Positions 35,574 through 44,469 of a stretch of 64,000 bases of DNA are shown here, in pieces. A program made the translations under genes and the position numbers. The stretch lies in the NCBI GenBank assembly GCA_017623155.1, contig JAGAPR010000005.1:55933-119932 (forward strand). Reading direction: 5' to 3'. The notes under the pieces were generated by a model, which ran no database searches, was not told where the DNA came from, and saw only the letters and a program-made list of their open reading frames with translations. Origin of the DNA: Prevotella sp. GTDB taxonomy: Bacteria > Bacteroidota > Bacteroidia > Bacteroidales > Bacteroidaceae. The first letter of the stretch is position 1. Every line of letters begins with the position of its first letter.

Positions 35574-37778
35574 ATGAAAAAGCAACTGATGGCCGTATTA
35601 CTTTTGGCGGCGGGCGCATTGACGACGAGCGCACAGGTCTATCTCGACCCGAAAGCACCGCTTGAAGAGCGGGTTAAGGACGCGCTGTCGCGGATGACGG
35701 TGCACGAAAAAGTGAGCATTCTGCACGCTCAGAGCAAGTTCTCATCGCCGGGAGTGCCACGTTTGGGAATCCGTCAGCTCAATATGGCCGACGGCCCGCA
35801 CGGAGTGAGGGAGGAAATAGAGTGGAACTCATGGAGTGCGGCCAAGTGGAACAACGACTCTGTCGTGGCGTTCCCGTCGCTTACATGTCTTGCCGCCTCG
35901 TGGAACAGGGATTTGAGCCGTTGTTACGGAGATGCGGTGAGCGAGGAATTCGCTTTCCGCGGCAAGGATATCATGCTCGGTCCCGGTACCACCATAGCCC
36001 GGATGCCGCTCAACGGCCGCAGCTTCGAGTACATGGGCGAAGACCCGTATCTGGCCGGCGAGATGGCCGTGCCGTACATACAGGCGGCTCAGGCCAACGG
36101 AGTGGCATGCTGCCTGAAACACTTTTTCCTCAACAATCAGGAGATAGACCGCTTCGGGGTTAACGTGAACGTGAGCGAGCGGGCGATAAACGAGATTTAT
36201 CTTCCCGCCTTTGAGAAAGCCGTTCGGCAGGGCGGACTGTGGACAATCATGGGCTCTTACAACAAATGGCTGGGCGAATGGTGTTGCGAGAACGACTCTC
36301 TGCTTAACGGAATACTGAAAAAACGTTGGGGATTTGACGGTGCGGTGGTCAGCGATTGGGGCGGCACGCACACCACGATGGGTGCCGCGCTGGGCGGACT
36401 CGACCTCGAAATGGGTACCGATACCGATGGAAAGACGAAAGACAAGAGCAAGGGATACAACACATACAGGCTTGCCGACGCGTTCGAGAAACTCATCAAC
36501 GAGGGCCGGATACCCATGAGTGTGCTCGACGATAAGGCATCGCGCGTGCTGCGAACGATATTCCGCACGTCGATGAACGAGGACAAAGTGATAGGCTCAC
36601 AATGCTCCGACGCGCACTATGACGTGTGCCGCCGGGTGGGCGAAGAGGGCATCGTGCTGCTTCAAAACCGCGGAAACATTCTTCCGATAGACGCATCCCG
36701 ATATGGAAGAATACTCGTTGTGGGCGATAATGCCGTGCGGAACATGAGCGAGGGAGGCGGCTCATCGGAGCTGAAAACGAAGTTCGACATATCGCCGCTC
36801 GACGGTCTGCGTGCCGTTTATGGCGACAAGATAGACTTTGCCCGCGGGTATTATGCCGGCCGACCGCACTACGGCCGCGCCGACAAACTGAGTGCCGACT
36901 CGCTCGAAAGGCTGCGCAACGAGGCGTTGGAGAAAGCAAAGTCGGCCGACCTTATTATATTTATAGGCGGCATGAACAAGAATTTCAGACAGGACTGCGA
37001 GAACAACGACCGTGAGAATTACGACCTGTCGTACGGTCAGAACAAGCTCATTGCCGATTTGGCAAAGGTTCAGAAGAATATTGTTGTGGTCACTTTCGGC
37101 GGCAATCCGTATGCCATGCCGTGGGCAAAGGACGTACGCTCGATACTGCATTGCTGGTATCTCGGCTCGATGTCGGGCAAATCGTTGGCCGGAGTACTGT
37201 CGGGCGAAGTCAATCCGAGCGGCAAGTTGCCCGTGACATTTGCCGTGCGGCAGGAAGATTATCCCTGTTTCAAGTTCGGCAAAGAGGGCTATCCCGGCGT
37301 GGACAAGCAGGTATATTACAAGGAAGGGATATACGTCGGCTACCGCTGGTTCGATACCAAGGGCGTGAAACCGCAATTCCCGTTCGGTCACGGACTCAGT
37401 TATACCACGTTCAAATACGGCAAACCGACACTCTCGGCAGCCTCAATGAGTGAGAACGGCACGCTCACAGTGACCGTGAACATCACGAACACGGGCCGGA
37501 GAGCGGGCAAAGAGGTGGCGCAATTATATATCGGTGACGACAAGTCGACCGTGGACCGTCCCGTGAAAGAGTTGAAAGGATTTGAGAAAGTATCCCTCAA
37601 CCCGGGCGAGACAAAGGCAGTATCGTTCACCATAACGCCCGCCGACCTGTCTTTCTACAGCGAGAATGAGCATCGATGGGTGGCCGAGCCGGGCACGTTT
37701 CGGGCGTATGTGTGTGCTTCGGAGACTGATGTGCGCGGCATGGCTGTATTTGATTATGTGCCCGGTGGCGCACGATGA
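35574..37778 (+). CDS. Glycoside hydrolase family 3 (beta-glucosidase-like)
   Basis: The 734-residue enzyme has a signal peptide (MKKQLMAVLLLAAGALTTSAQ). The first domain contains MADGPHGVREE, the KHF motif (CCLKHFFLNNQE) and the catalytic nucleophile D260 in FDGAVVSDWGG. The second domain follows (GGSSELKTKF region), and a fibronectin III-like domain ends the protein (GRRAGKEVAQLYIGDD). The family removes non-reducing beta-linked sugars. Placed 29 bases after the GH31 gene, the two would act together on a branched glycan with both alpha and beta side or end sugars, for example xyloglucan; that pairing is an inference. Confidence 0.94.
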   Translation: MKKQLMAVLLLAAGALTTSAQVYLDPKAPLEERVKDALSRMTVHEKVSILHAQSKFSSPGVPRLGIRQLNMADGPHGVREEIEWNSWSAAKWNNDSVVAFPSLTCLAASWNRDLSRCYGDAVSEEFAFRGKDIMLGPGTTIARMPLNGRSFEYMGEDPYLAGEMAVPYIQAAQANGVACCLKHFFLNNQEIDRFGVNVNVSERAINEIYLPAFEKAVRQGGLWTIMGSYNKWLGEWCCENDSLLNGILKKRWGFDGAVVSDWGGTHTTMGAALGGLDLEMGTDTDGKTKDKSKGYNTYRLADAFEKLINEGRIPMSVLDDKASRVLRTIFRTSMNEDKVIGSQCSDAHYDVCRRVGEEGIVLLQNRGNILPIDASRYGRILVVGDNAVRNMSEGGGSSELKTKFDISPLDGLRAVYGDKIDFARGYYAGRPHYGRADKLSADSLERLRNEALEKAKSADLIIFIGGMNKNFRQDCENNDRENYDLSYGQNKLIADLAKVQKNIVVVTFGGNPYAMPWAKDVRSILHCWYLGSMSGKSLAGVLSGEVNPSGKLPVTFAVRQEDYPCFKFGKEGYPGVDKQVYYKEGIYVGYRWFDTKGVKPQFPFGHGLSYTTFKYGKPTLSAASMSENGTLTVTVNITNTGRRAGKEVAQLYIGDDKSTVDRPVKELKGFEKVSLNPGETKAVSFTITPADLSFYSENEHRWVAEPGTFRAYVCASETDVRGMAVFDYVPGGAR

Positions 37779-37827
37779 GTGCGACGTCCGGAGCGAAGAA
37801 TAAAGTGAAACCAATAAAATTGTAGTT

Positions 37828-38790
37828 ATGAAAAATATTGTTTGTCTTTTGTTTGCGGCTCTGATGACCGCCGATATCGCGTCGGCGCAGACAGCCGGAG
37901 GGCGTGAGGAGCCGATAAAATATGGAGATATGGAGCATTGGGTGACTCGAAAGATACACGAATCGGCAATCATCGGCGGAGATACGAAGACGCTTTACGA
38001 GATAGGACCCACGCAAATGATAGACGGCAACAAGCCCTATACCAACCTCGGAGGCTCTCCTTGGGGTACATCGAACGTGCTCGCGAAGGTGGCCGGCATC
38101 GTAAAGACAAACAATTCGGTATATAAAGACACACGGGGAAGCGGCCATTGCGTGAAAATGACCACGCATATAGAGCGCGTAAAGGTGCTCGGACTTGTCA
38201 ATATCAGTGTTCTTGCAGCCGGCTCCGTGTTTCTCGGCGACATGAGAGAACCCATAACGGGAACAAAAGACGGGCCGAAAGCACTGAACTGGGGCATCAG
38301 GTTCAACAAGAGACCAAAGGCTTTGCGCTATGACTACAAAGTGCAGACAGCCGGCGGAGGCAGCAGGATAAAGATGACAGGTTTCAGTAGCAAGAGCACC
38401 GTGCCCGGGAAAGACTATGCCATCACCGTGTTCTTGTTGCAGAAGCGCACGGAAGACGCGAAAGGAAACATCACGGCAAAGCGTGTGGGGACAATGGTCG
38501 TGAAATACGGAACGTCTACCGGTAAATGGATCGACAATGCAACATACGAGATATTGTATGGCGACATAAGGAGCAATCCCAAGTATGACGCAGCCACAAT
38601 GGGGCTTCGCTCCACCGACTATGCCCGTAACAGCAAGGGAAAGAGCGTGCCCGTGAAAGAGACGGGGTGGGCTTCGGCCGACGAGACGCCCACACACATG
38701 CTGCTGCAATTCTCTTCCAGCCATGGAGGAGCGTACATCGGTTCGCCCGGAAACACGTTCTGGATAGACAATGTGAGATTGGTTTACTGA
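37828..38790 (+). CDS. Secreted protein resembling the PCMD (putative carbohydrate metabolism) domain
   Basis: The 320-residue protein has a signal peptide (MKNIVCLLFAALMTADIASAQ). The pattern of paired aromatics and KALNWGIRFNKRPKALRYDY is typical of the PCMD domain, a beta-sandwich found in Bacteroidetes secreted proteins near glycoside hydrolases. It ends FWIDNVRLVY, as such jelly rolls do. No catalytic residues are evident; a carbohydrate-binding role is plausible. It is the third gene of the GH31-GH3 operon, 13 bases before the next. Confidence 0.65.
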   Translation: MKNIVCLLFAALMTADIASAQTAGGREEPIKYGDMEHWVTRKIHESAIIGGDTKTLYEIGPTQMIDGNKPYTNLGGSPWGTSNVLAKVAGIVKTNNSVYKDTRGSGHCVKMTTHIERVKVLGLVNISVLAAGSVFLGDMREPITGTKDGPKALNWGIRFNKRPKALRYDYKVQTAGGGSRIKMTGFSSKSTVPGKDYAITVFLLQKRTEDAKGNITAKRVGTMVVKYGTSTGKWIDNATYEILYGDIRSNPKYDAATMGLRSTDYARNSKGKSVPVKETGWASADETPTHMLLQFSSSHGGAYIGSPGNTFWIDNVRLVY

Positions 38791-38803
38791 CGAAAAGCCG
38801 GAC

Positions 38804-39958
38804 ATGAGGATAAAGACAACCATCATATCAATAGCTCTTCTCGCCTCCGTCATGCCGTGCATGGCGGAAATCGGTGATGCTGATACGTGTCGGGCAGTAA
38901 AGCGGAAATCGTTTTTCGACAAGTTCTTGGACTATTTCAACGATGCCAACAAGAACAAACACGACCGCAAATTCGATTTCAGCATCATCGGCGGACCACA
39001 TTACAGCACCGATACCAAACTCGGTCTGGGGCTTGTGGCCGCCGGATTATATAAGACCGACCGCCGCGACTCGCTCCTTCCGCCATCGGATGTGTCGCTG
39101 TTCAGCGATGTTTCCACTGTCGGTTTCTACATGCTCGGCATACGTGGAAACAACATTATGCCGAAAGACCGGGCACGACTCGACTACACAGTATACTTTT
39201 ATTCGTTCCCGAGCCGCTTCTGGGGTGTGGGATACGACATGGGAAACAACGACGACAACGAGTCGGACATGAAGCGGTGGCAGGCCCGTGTGAGGGCAAG
39301 TCTGCTCGTGCGGGTGGCCGAAAATCTGTATGTCGGTCCCACGGCGATGTATGATTTCGTAAAAGCAAGCGACATGGAACGTCCCGAACTGCTGGCCGGC
39401 ATGAGTCGCCATGCATCGTGTTTCGGTATGGGGCTGTCGTTGGTCTACGACTCGCGCGACGTGCTCACCAATCCGCACCGCGGTGCACGTGTGGCCGTGT
39501 CGCAGTATTTCCGCCCCCGTTTTATAGGAAACAGCTACACTTTCAGCACCACCGACATAGCCGCGAGCGCATATCGCACGGTGTGGGGCGGGGGAGTGCT
39601 TGCAGCGGAAGTCCGGAGCGTGCTCAACAGTGGCGATACGCCGTGGGCTCTGATGGCTCTTCTGGGCGGCTCCAACAGCATGCGGGGATACTACGAGGGC
39701 CGTTACAGGGATAAAAACAAGATAGAGGGACAGGTGGAACTGCGCCAACACGTGTGGAAACGCAACGGCATTACGGCATGGATTGGTGCAGGCAGCGTGT
39801 TCGACAGGTTCTCATCGCTTCGTGTCCGCCGTATACTGCCAAACTACGGCATCGGTTACAGGTGGGAATTCAAGAAAAACGTAAACGTGAGACTCGACTA
39901 CGGATTTGGCAAGAACGGACAGTCGGGATTCCTTTTCAATATCAATGAAGCATTCTGA
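38804..39958 (+). CDS. Omp85/BamA-family outer-membrane barrel without POTRA domains
   Basis: The 384-residue protein has a signal peptide (MRIKTTIISIALLASVMPCMA) and is almost wholly strand-like. The family motif for loop L6 is seen as SMRGYYEGRYRDKN, and the C-terminus ends in Phe (FLFNINEAF), the BAM recognition signal. The length leaves room only for the 16-strand barrel and a short N-terminal part, not for the POTRA repeats used by BamA. Such short members may be translocators or lipid-related; the cargo is unknown. Its last 14 bases overlap the next start, so the two are probably cotranslated. Confidence 0.82.
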   Translation: MRIKTTIISIALLASVMPCMAEIGDADTCRAVKRKSFFDKFLDYFNDANKNKHDRKFDFSIIGGPHYSTDTKLGLGLVAAGLYKTDRRDSLLPPSDVSLFSDVSTVGFYMLGIRGNNIMPKDRARLDYTVYFYSFPSRFWGVGYDMGNNDDNESDMKRWQARVRASLLVRVAENLYVGPTAMYDFVKASDMERPELLAGMSRHASCFGMGLSLVYDSRDVLTNPHRGARVAVSQYFRPRFIGNSYTFSTTDIAASAYRTVWGGGVLAAEVRSVLNSGDTPWALMALLGGSNSMRGYYEGRYRDKNKIEGQVELRQHVWKRNGITAWIGAGSVFDRFSSLRVRRILPNYGIGYRWEFKKNVNVRLDYGFGKNGQSGFLFNINEAF

Positions 39959-41669
39959 ACATTATAGTATCAGGCGCATCAAGCAATTGTTGATGGCTTT
40001 TTGTGCGCCGCGCGTGCTGCTTGTCGCGGTGCTGCTCGTTCTCGCCGTGCCGTGCGTGGCATTGTTTTTTACCGAGAACAAGCCCTTGCCGGCACGCCTT
40101 TGCGGCATAGTGCTGCCCGTATTGTTCTATTGGATGATGCTCACGCTGAGCCGTAATGTCGGCCGCATGGTGTGGCTCATGTTCTTTTTCATCTTTCTTT
40201 CGGCCTTTCAGATAGTGCTGCTCTACCTTTTCGGGCAGGGACCGATAGCCGTGGACATGTTTCTTAACATACTTACAACCAATCCCGGAGAGGTTTCCGA
40301 ACTGCTCGGCAACCTGCTTCCCGCAATAGCCACGGTGGTATTGTTGTATATCCCGCCGCTCGTGGCCGCCACGGTGGCCGTAAGGAACAAGCTGCGGCTG
40401 CCCGGAAGCTACGTGAAATGCCGTCGGCCGATGGCGGCAGGATGTTTCTTGGCGGGCATGGCACTCACAATCTGTACGGCGATGTGTGTGCCCCGGTTCA
40501 GCATGGCGAAAGATATTTTCCCGCTGAACGCTTGCTATAATCTCGTGCTTGCCGTGCAGCGGGCGTATGCCACGGCACATTATGACGACACTTCGGCCGC
40601 TTTCAACTTTGGAACATCGTCGGAACACGATGCCGACAAGCGCGAAATTTACGTGCTCGTAATAGGAGAAACGGCCCGGGCGGACAACTTCGCACTGTGC
40701 GGATACAGCCGTAATACGACACCGTTGCTTGCAAAAGAGAGCGGACTCACCGTGTTCAAGACCGCACTCTCGCAATCGAACACCACCCACAAGAGTGTTC
40801 CCATGCTACTGTCGGCCGTGTCGGCAGAAAACTATGACAGTATTTACTACCACAAGAGTATCATCACCGCATTCCGTGAGGCGGGATTTTATACCGTGTT
40901 TCTGTCAAATCAGAAGCGCAATCACTCGTTTATAGATTTCTTCGGAGCCGAGGCCGACCGCTGTATGTTCGTAAGCGACAGTATATCGGGAGACATTACG
41001 GCACAGGATGACGTGCTGGCCGACTATGCGAAGAAAGATATCGACGGCAGCCGGCGCAAGATTTTCATCGTGCTTCATACCTACGGGTCGCACTTCACAT
41101 ACAACGAGCGATACACGAAAGACGGCTCTTATTTCCGCCCCGATACCGACATGAGTGCGCTGAGGGATAATCGTGCGAGCCTGATAAATGCCTATGACAA
41201 TACGATAAGGCATACCGACCGAATGTTGGCGCGGCTGATAGGAATGTTGAAAGACAGCGGAGCCGAGGCGGCAATGCTGTATACGTCGGATCATGGCGAG
41301 GATATTTTCGACGACGGCAGTTCGTTTCTCCATGCATCGCCCGTTCCGTCATACTTCCAACTGCACGTGCCGCTGCTCATCTGGACCTCCGACGCATATC
41401 GCGCGGCCTATCCCGACGCTGCGAGAGCATTGCGGACAAACAGCGTGAAGCCTGTGGCTACGAGCCTGTCGGTGTTTCATTCCATGCTCGATATTGCCGG
41501 ACTGTCAACACCTTACCGTCGTGACAGCCTCTCAGTGGCAAGTCTGCATTTTGCTCCCGCCCCACCGCTGTATCTCAACGACCACAATGAGGCGGAGCGA
41601 CTGGAAGATACAGGAATGACGGATGCCGACATGCGGATGTTTGAGAAAATCGGTTCGTGGCCCCGGTAA
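39945..41669 (+). CDS. Phosphoethanolamine transferase (EptA/sulfatase-fold)
   Basis: The 574-residue inner-membrane enzyme has about five N-terminal transmembrane helices (to about residue 190) and a periplasmic sulfatase-fold domain. The catalytic Thr is in SQSNTTHKSVPM near residue 280; metal ligands appear in VIGETARADNFALCGYSR and YTSDHGEDIFDD. Family members move phosphoethanolamine from phosphatidylethanolamine to lipid A or other surface glycans, which lowers binding of cationic peptides. Which acceptor is used here is not shown. It starts within the stop region of the barrel gene and is the last gene of the operon. Confidence 0.9.
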   Translation: MKHSEHYSIRRIKQLLMAFCAPRVLLVAVLLVLAVPCVALFFTENKPLPARLCGIVLPVLFYWMMLTLSRNVGRMVWLMFFFIFLSAFQIVLLYLFGQGPIAVDMFLNILTTNPGEVSELLGNLLPAIATVVLLYIPPLVAATVAVRNKLRLPGSYVKCRRPMAAGCFLAGMALTICTAMCVPRFSMAKDIFPLNACYNLVLAVQRAYATAHYDDTSAAFNFGTSSEHDADKREIYVLVIGETARADNFALCGYSRNTTPLLAKESGLTVFKTALSQSNTTHKSVPMLLSAVSAENYDSIYYHKSIITAFREAGFYTVFLSNQKRNHSFIDFFGAEADRCMFVSDSISGDITAQDDVLADYAKKDIDGSRRKIFIVLHTYGSHFTYNERYTKDGSYFRPDTDMSALRDNRASLINAYDNTIRHTDRMLARLIGMLKDSGAEAAMLYTSDHGEDIFDDGSSFLHASPVPSYFQLHVPLLIWTSDAYRAAYPDAARALRTNSVKPVATSLSVFHSMLDIAGLSTPYRRDSLSVASLHFAPAPPLYLNDHNEAERLEDTGMTDADMRMFEKIGSWPR

Positions 41670-41756
41670 CACCGTGAAAACGTTTATATGACAACGGAAA
41701 TTCACCATAAGCCATGTTCGTTCGGTCAATAACTCCAAATATCGGATGAGCCATTA

Positions 41757-41789
41757 TTTACCGGACAACAATGTTTTTTACCGGACAAC
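41757..41789. repeat. Two 13-bp direct repeats TTTACCGGACAAC, 20 bases apart
   Basis: TTTACCGGACAAC at 41757-41769 and again at 41777-41789, immediately left of element copy C. Period 20 suggests sites on one face of the helix, or a small tandem duplication. The rest of 41670-41795 shows nothing else. Confidence 0.4.
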
Positions 41790-41795
41790 CAACCG

Positions 41796-42240
41796 TTAAT
41801 AAACTTTAATGCTATTAACAATTCTGATATTATATTTACAAAATAAGGCCTCATAATTGCGTTCTTTTCAAAAAATAATTTCCTCGGCGAAAAAAACGCA
41901 ATTTTAGAGCATTTTGCGTAAAATGTTGTCTGTCAACATCTTACCTACAAAACCTACCATCCCTACGCCCCTTACAACCCCTCCTCATTTCCAATTAGGC
42001 CGTAATTGCATTCCAATTAGGCCGTAATTGGAACGCAATAAGGCCGTAAATGCAATGCAATTACGGCCTTATTGCAGAGCAAAAACACCCGAAAATCATG
42101 CTTAACCCCGAATAATTGCAGTCCAACCCCGAAATAATGATACGAAAATGTCAATTTAAATTCTCAGCTTTTTCTAAACGGTGACTTCAAGTCGCACTTT
42201 TTGCTTTTAACAAATACCTCTCGATTTTTACAAATTTAAA
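41796..42240 (+). repeat. Dispersed ~445-bp intergenic element, copy C
   Basis: The left part (from TTAATAAACTTTAATGCT) is shared with copy D at 62677, followed by a block with CTCGGCGAAAAAAACGCA. The core at about 41994-42080 has four GGCC-centred units 22, 22 and 23 bases apart, and the right part has CTAAACGGTGACTTCAAGTC as in copies A and D. It ends near AAATTTAAA at 42240. No protein is encoded. It occupies most of the 41670-42473 gap between the GH31 operon and rpsU. Confidence 0.85.
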
Positions 42241-42372
42241 CACAAAAGATGCAGAGACTCACAGAGTAACTTCTTGCCCACATAGGCACGGAGACACAGA
42301 GCTTTTTTGCCGTCCGGTCATTGGCAATAAAGCAATGACAGAATAAGTTTTTTTCAAAAAAGTGTCTGAATA

Positions 42373-42404
42373 TTTGGCTGTTAGATATTTTAATTGTAAT
42401 TTTG
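42373..42404 (+). promoter_or_regulatory. Promoter of rpsU
   Basis: TTTG at 42373-42376 and TAATTTTG at 42397-42404 are 20 bases apart. The leader begins GCAGCCGC, like that of the tRNA-tuf promoter, and is ~60 bases long. Confidence 0.8.
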
Positions 42405-42473
42405 CAGCCGCAAATCGTGGCATTGCCTCGAAAGCATGTAAGTTTAATTAAAAATTTAAAACCAAAAAACAAA

Positions 42474-42665
42474 ATGATTATTGTACCGGTAAAAGAAGGC
42501 GAGAACATTGAAAAAGCCCTCAAAAAGTTTAAGAGAAAGTTTGAAAAGACAGGTGTTGTTAAGGAGCTTCGCGCACGTCAGCAGTTTGACAAACCCTCTG
42601 TTTTGAAGAGACTTAAGATGGAGCACGCCATTTACGTACAGAAAATGAGAAACACCGAGGAATAA
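42474..42665 (+). CDS. rpsU: 30S ribosomal protein S21
   Basis: The 63-residue basic protein MIIVPVKEGENIEKALKKFK is a typical bacterial S21, part of the small-subunit platform near the anti-Shine-Dalgarno end of 16S rRNA. The longer frame from 42402 overlaps the -7 box, so ATG 42474 is chosen. It opens the block leading to xer, hpf and the tRNA-tuf operon. Bacteroidetes S21 is of interest because it helps to hide the anti-Shine-Dalgarno in this phylum. Confidence 0.95.
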   Translation: MIIVPVKEGENIEKALKKFKRKFEKTGVVKELRARQQFDKPSVLKRLKMEHAIYVQKMRNTEE

Positions 42666-42745
42666 AAAATCCTTGGAAAATTTGGTAGTTTGAATATATT
42701 TCCGTAAATTCGTTGCCGAAAGATTAATTGGAGGCAAAGCGTTTT

Positions 42746-43633
42746 ATGGTTATCGAACAATTTTTGGACTACTTGCGCTATGAGCGTAACAGAGCTTCGC
42801 TTACAGTGCAAAACTACGAGAAAGACCTCAGGGATTTCGAATCGTATTTCAAAAGATTGGATAATCAGCTCTCTTGGCAGTCGGTAGACTCCGATATCAT
42901 CCGCGGGTGGATGGAGAGCATGATGGATAAAGGAAACGTCGCGACCTCAGTCAACAGACGGCTGAGTGCCCTGCGTTCCTTTTTTCGTTTTGCCTTGCTC
43001 CGCGGATTGGTGGACAAAGACCCCACGCTGCTCGTCAGCGGGCCCAAACGGGCGAAACTGTTGCCGCAGTTTGTGAGGGAAGACGAGATGGAAAGACTCC
43101 TCGACGGAGAAGAGATGTGGGACAACACATCTTTTAATGACGTACGCGCACGTACTATATTATCCGTGTTCTATGAGACCGGCATGCGTCTTTCCGAACT
43201 TACGGGGCTTGACGATGCCGCTGTAGACATCGACGGGCGGCAGGTGCGCGTCACCGGAAAGCGCAATAAACAGCGCGTGATACCTTTCGGTGAGAGTCTC
43301 GAGCACACGTTGCGAGAGTATTGCGCCATGCGCGACGGGGAGATACCTTGTACCGACGGAGCGTTTTTCGTGGACGACAAGGGGCGAAGAATGAAACCGT
43401 ATAACGTGCGGACACTGGTGAAAAAGCATCTGTCGAAGGTGCTCACCCGAAAAAAGCGCACGCCGCACGTGCTCCGACACTCGTTTGCCACAGCCATGCT
43501 TAACAATGGCGCAGGAATAGAAAGTGTGAAAAAACTGCTCGGGCATGCCGGGCTCGGCACCACCGAGATATACACTCACACCACGTTCGAGCAGTTGAAG
43601 AGAGTATACAAAGAAGCCCATCCGAGGGCATAA
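42746..43633 (+). CDS. Tyrosine recombinase, XerC/XerD type
   Basis: The 295-residue protein has the core-binding SAM-like domain (about 1-85, FLDYLRYERNRASLTVQNYE) and the catalytic domain. All catalytic residues are visible: R148 (ETGMRLSEL), H241 and R244 (HVLRHSFAT), H267 (LLGHAGL) and nucleophile Y276 (TTEIYTHTT). Xer proteins resolve chromosome dimers at dif. A rare true Shine-Dalgarno, GGAGG at 42731, lies 11 bases ahead of ATG 42746, supporting this start over TTG 42728. Its place between rpsU and hpf is a chromosomal one, not a phage one. XerC and XerD cannot be told apart by sequence alone. Confidence 0.9.
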   Translation: MVIEQFLDYLRYERNRASLTVQNYEKDLRDFESYFKRLDNQLSWQSVDSDIIRGWMESMMDKGNVATSVNRRLSALRSFFRFALLRGLVDKDPTLLVSGPKRAKLLPQFVREDEMERLLDGEEMWDNTSFNDVRARTILSVFYETGMRLSELTGLDDAAVDIDGRQVRVTGKRNKQRVIPFGESLEHTLREYCAMRDGEIPCTDGAFFVDDKGRRMKPYNVRTLVKKHLSKVLTRKKRTPHVLRHSFATAMLNNGAGIESVKKLLGHAGLGTTEIYTHTTFEQLKRVYKEAHPRA

Positions 43634-43657
43634 CCTTTAAAAAAACAGGAGGTAACT

Positions 43658-43957
43658 ATGGAAATTAAGATTCAGTCAATTCACTTTGACGCTACCGAGA
43701 AATTACAGGCGTTTATCGAAAAGAAAGTCGCCAAGTTAGAAAAATCTTACGAAGAAATACAGAAAGTAGAGGTGCAATTAAAAGTTGTAAAGCCCGCCAC
43801 GGCTCAAAACAAAGAGGTAAGCCTCACGGTGACAGTGCCGGGAAGCACTCTTTTCGTAGAGAAAGTGAGCGACACGTTTGAGGAGAGTGTAGACCTTTGC
43901 GTCGACTCAATGCGGGCTCAACTGCAGAAATTCAAGGAAAAATTAAGGAAATACTAA
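43658..43957 (+). CDS. hpf: Ribosome hibernation-promoting factor, short form
   Basis: The 99-residue protein MEIKIQSIHFDATEKLQAFI has the beta-alpha-beta-beta-beta-alpha fold of HPF/RaiA (S30AE domain). It lacks the C-terminal dimerisation domain of long HPF. It binds the 30S decoding region to silence or preserve ribosomes in stationary phase. An AGGAGG precedes the start by 8 bases. Coupling to xer upstream (24 bases) suggests one transcript. Confidence 0.9.
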   Translation: MEIKIQSIHFDATEKLQAFIEKKVAKLEKSYEEIQKVEVQLKVVKPATAQNKEVSLTVTVPGSTLFVEKVSDTFEESVDLCVDSMRAQLQKFKEKLRKY

Positions 43958-43974
43958 AAAAAACCTTGAAAAGT

Positions 43975-44005
43975 TTTGGTGATTAAAAAATAATGCTTAA
44001 CTTTG
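43975..44005 (+). promoter_or_regulatory. Promoter of the tRNA-tuf operon
   Basis: TTTG at 43975-43978 and TAACTTTG at 43998-44005 are 19 bases apart. It fits a strong promoter for the tRNA, tuf and probably downstream genes. Confidence 0.8.
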
Positions 44006-44052
44006 CAGCCGTTTTCAGACAGGTCGTAACTCAAAAGAGAACGGCTGCAAAG
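44001..44052 (+). promoter_or_regulatory. Leader hairpin ahead of the first tRNA
   Basis: CTTTGCAGCCGTT (44001-44013) and its exact complement AACGGCTGCAAAG (44040-44052) form a 13-bp stem. The 5' arm includes part of the -7 box, so part of the stem lies ahead of the transcript start. It may mark 5' processing of the tRNA precursor. Confidence 0.5.
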
Positions 44053-44056
44053 AAAC

Positions 44057-44130
44057 GCCTCTTTAGCTCAGTTGGCCAGAGCACGTGATTTGTAATCTCG
44101 GGGTCGTTGGTTCGAATCCGACAAGAGGCT
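44057..44130 (+). tRNA. tRNA-Thr (TGT)
   Basis: The cloverleaf is complete: acceptor GCCTCTT with AAGAGGC, D stem GCTC/GAGC, anticodon loop TTTGTAA (anticodon TGT, reads ACA), T arm GTTGG-TTCGAAT-CCGAC, discriminator T. The anticodon stem has one T-T mismatch. CCA is not encoded. Confidence 0.95.
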
Positions 44131-44162
44131 CGGAAGCAGAGGCATGAATGAAAACATTATAA

Positions 44163-44245
44163 GGGTGGTTACCAGAGTGGCCAAATGGGGCAGACTGTAA
44201 ATCTGCTGTCTTTCGACTTCGGTGGTTCGAATCCATCACCACCCA
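44163..44245 (+). tRNA. tRNA-Tyr (GTA)
   Basis: Acceptor GGGTGGT pairs with ACCACCC; anticodon loop CTGTAAA gives GTA. The long variable arm (GCTGTCTTTCGACTTC region) gives 83 bases, as for bacterial tRNA-Tyr. CCA is not encoded. Confidence 0.95.
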
Positions 44246-44269
44246 CTCTCTTTCAGAAAGGGAAGTTTT

Positions 44270-44342
44270 GCGGAAATAGCTCAGTTGATAGAGCACTAGC
44301 CTTCCAAGCTGGGGGTCGCGGGTTTGAGCCCCGTTTTCCGCT
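44270..44342 (+). tRNA. tRNA-Gly (TCC)
   Basis: Acceptor GCGGAAA pairs with TTTCCGC; D arm GCTCAGTTGATAGAGC; anticodon loop CTTCCAA gives TCC (reads GGA/GGG); T loop TTTGAGC. 73 bases, no encoded CCA. Confidence 0.95.
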
Positions 44343-44349
44343 CTTTGTC

Positions 44350-44421
<72 letters not shown>

Positions 44422-44469
44422 CTAAAACATTAAAATCAAGATTATTCATTAAAATTAAAACAATAAGCT

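Noticed and set aside
42402-42473. Longer S21 with 24 extra N-terminal residues
   Set aside because: The extension begins inside the -7 box of the promoter and is not typical of S21.
42746-43633. Integrase of a genomic island
   Set aside because: Length, motifs and location between rpsU and hpf fit the housekeeping Xer recombinase; no att sites or island genes around, although tRNA genes lie nearby.
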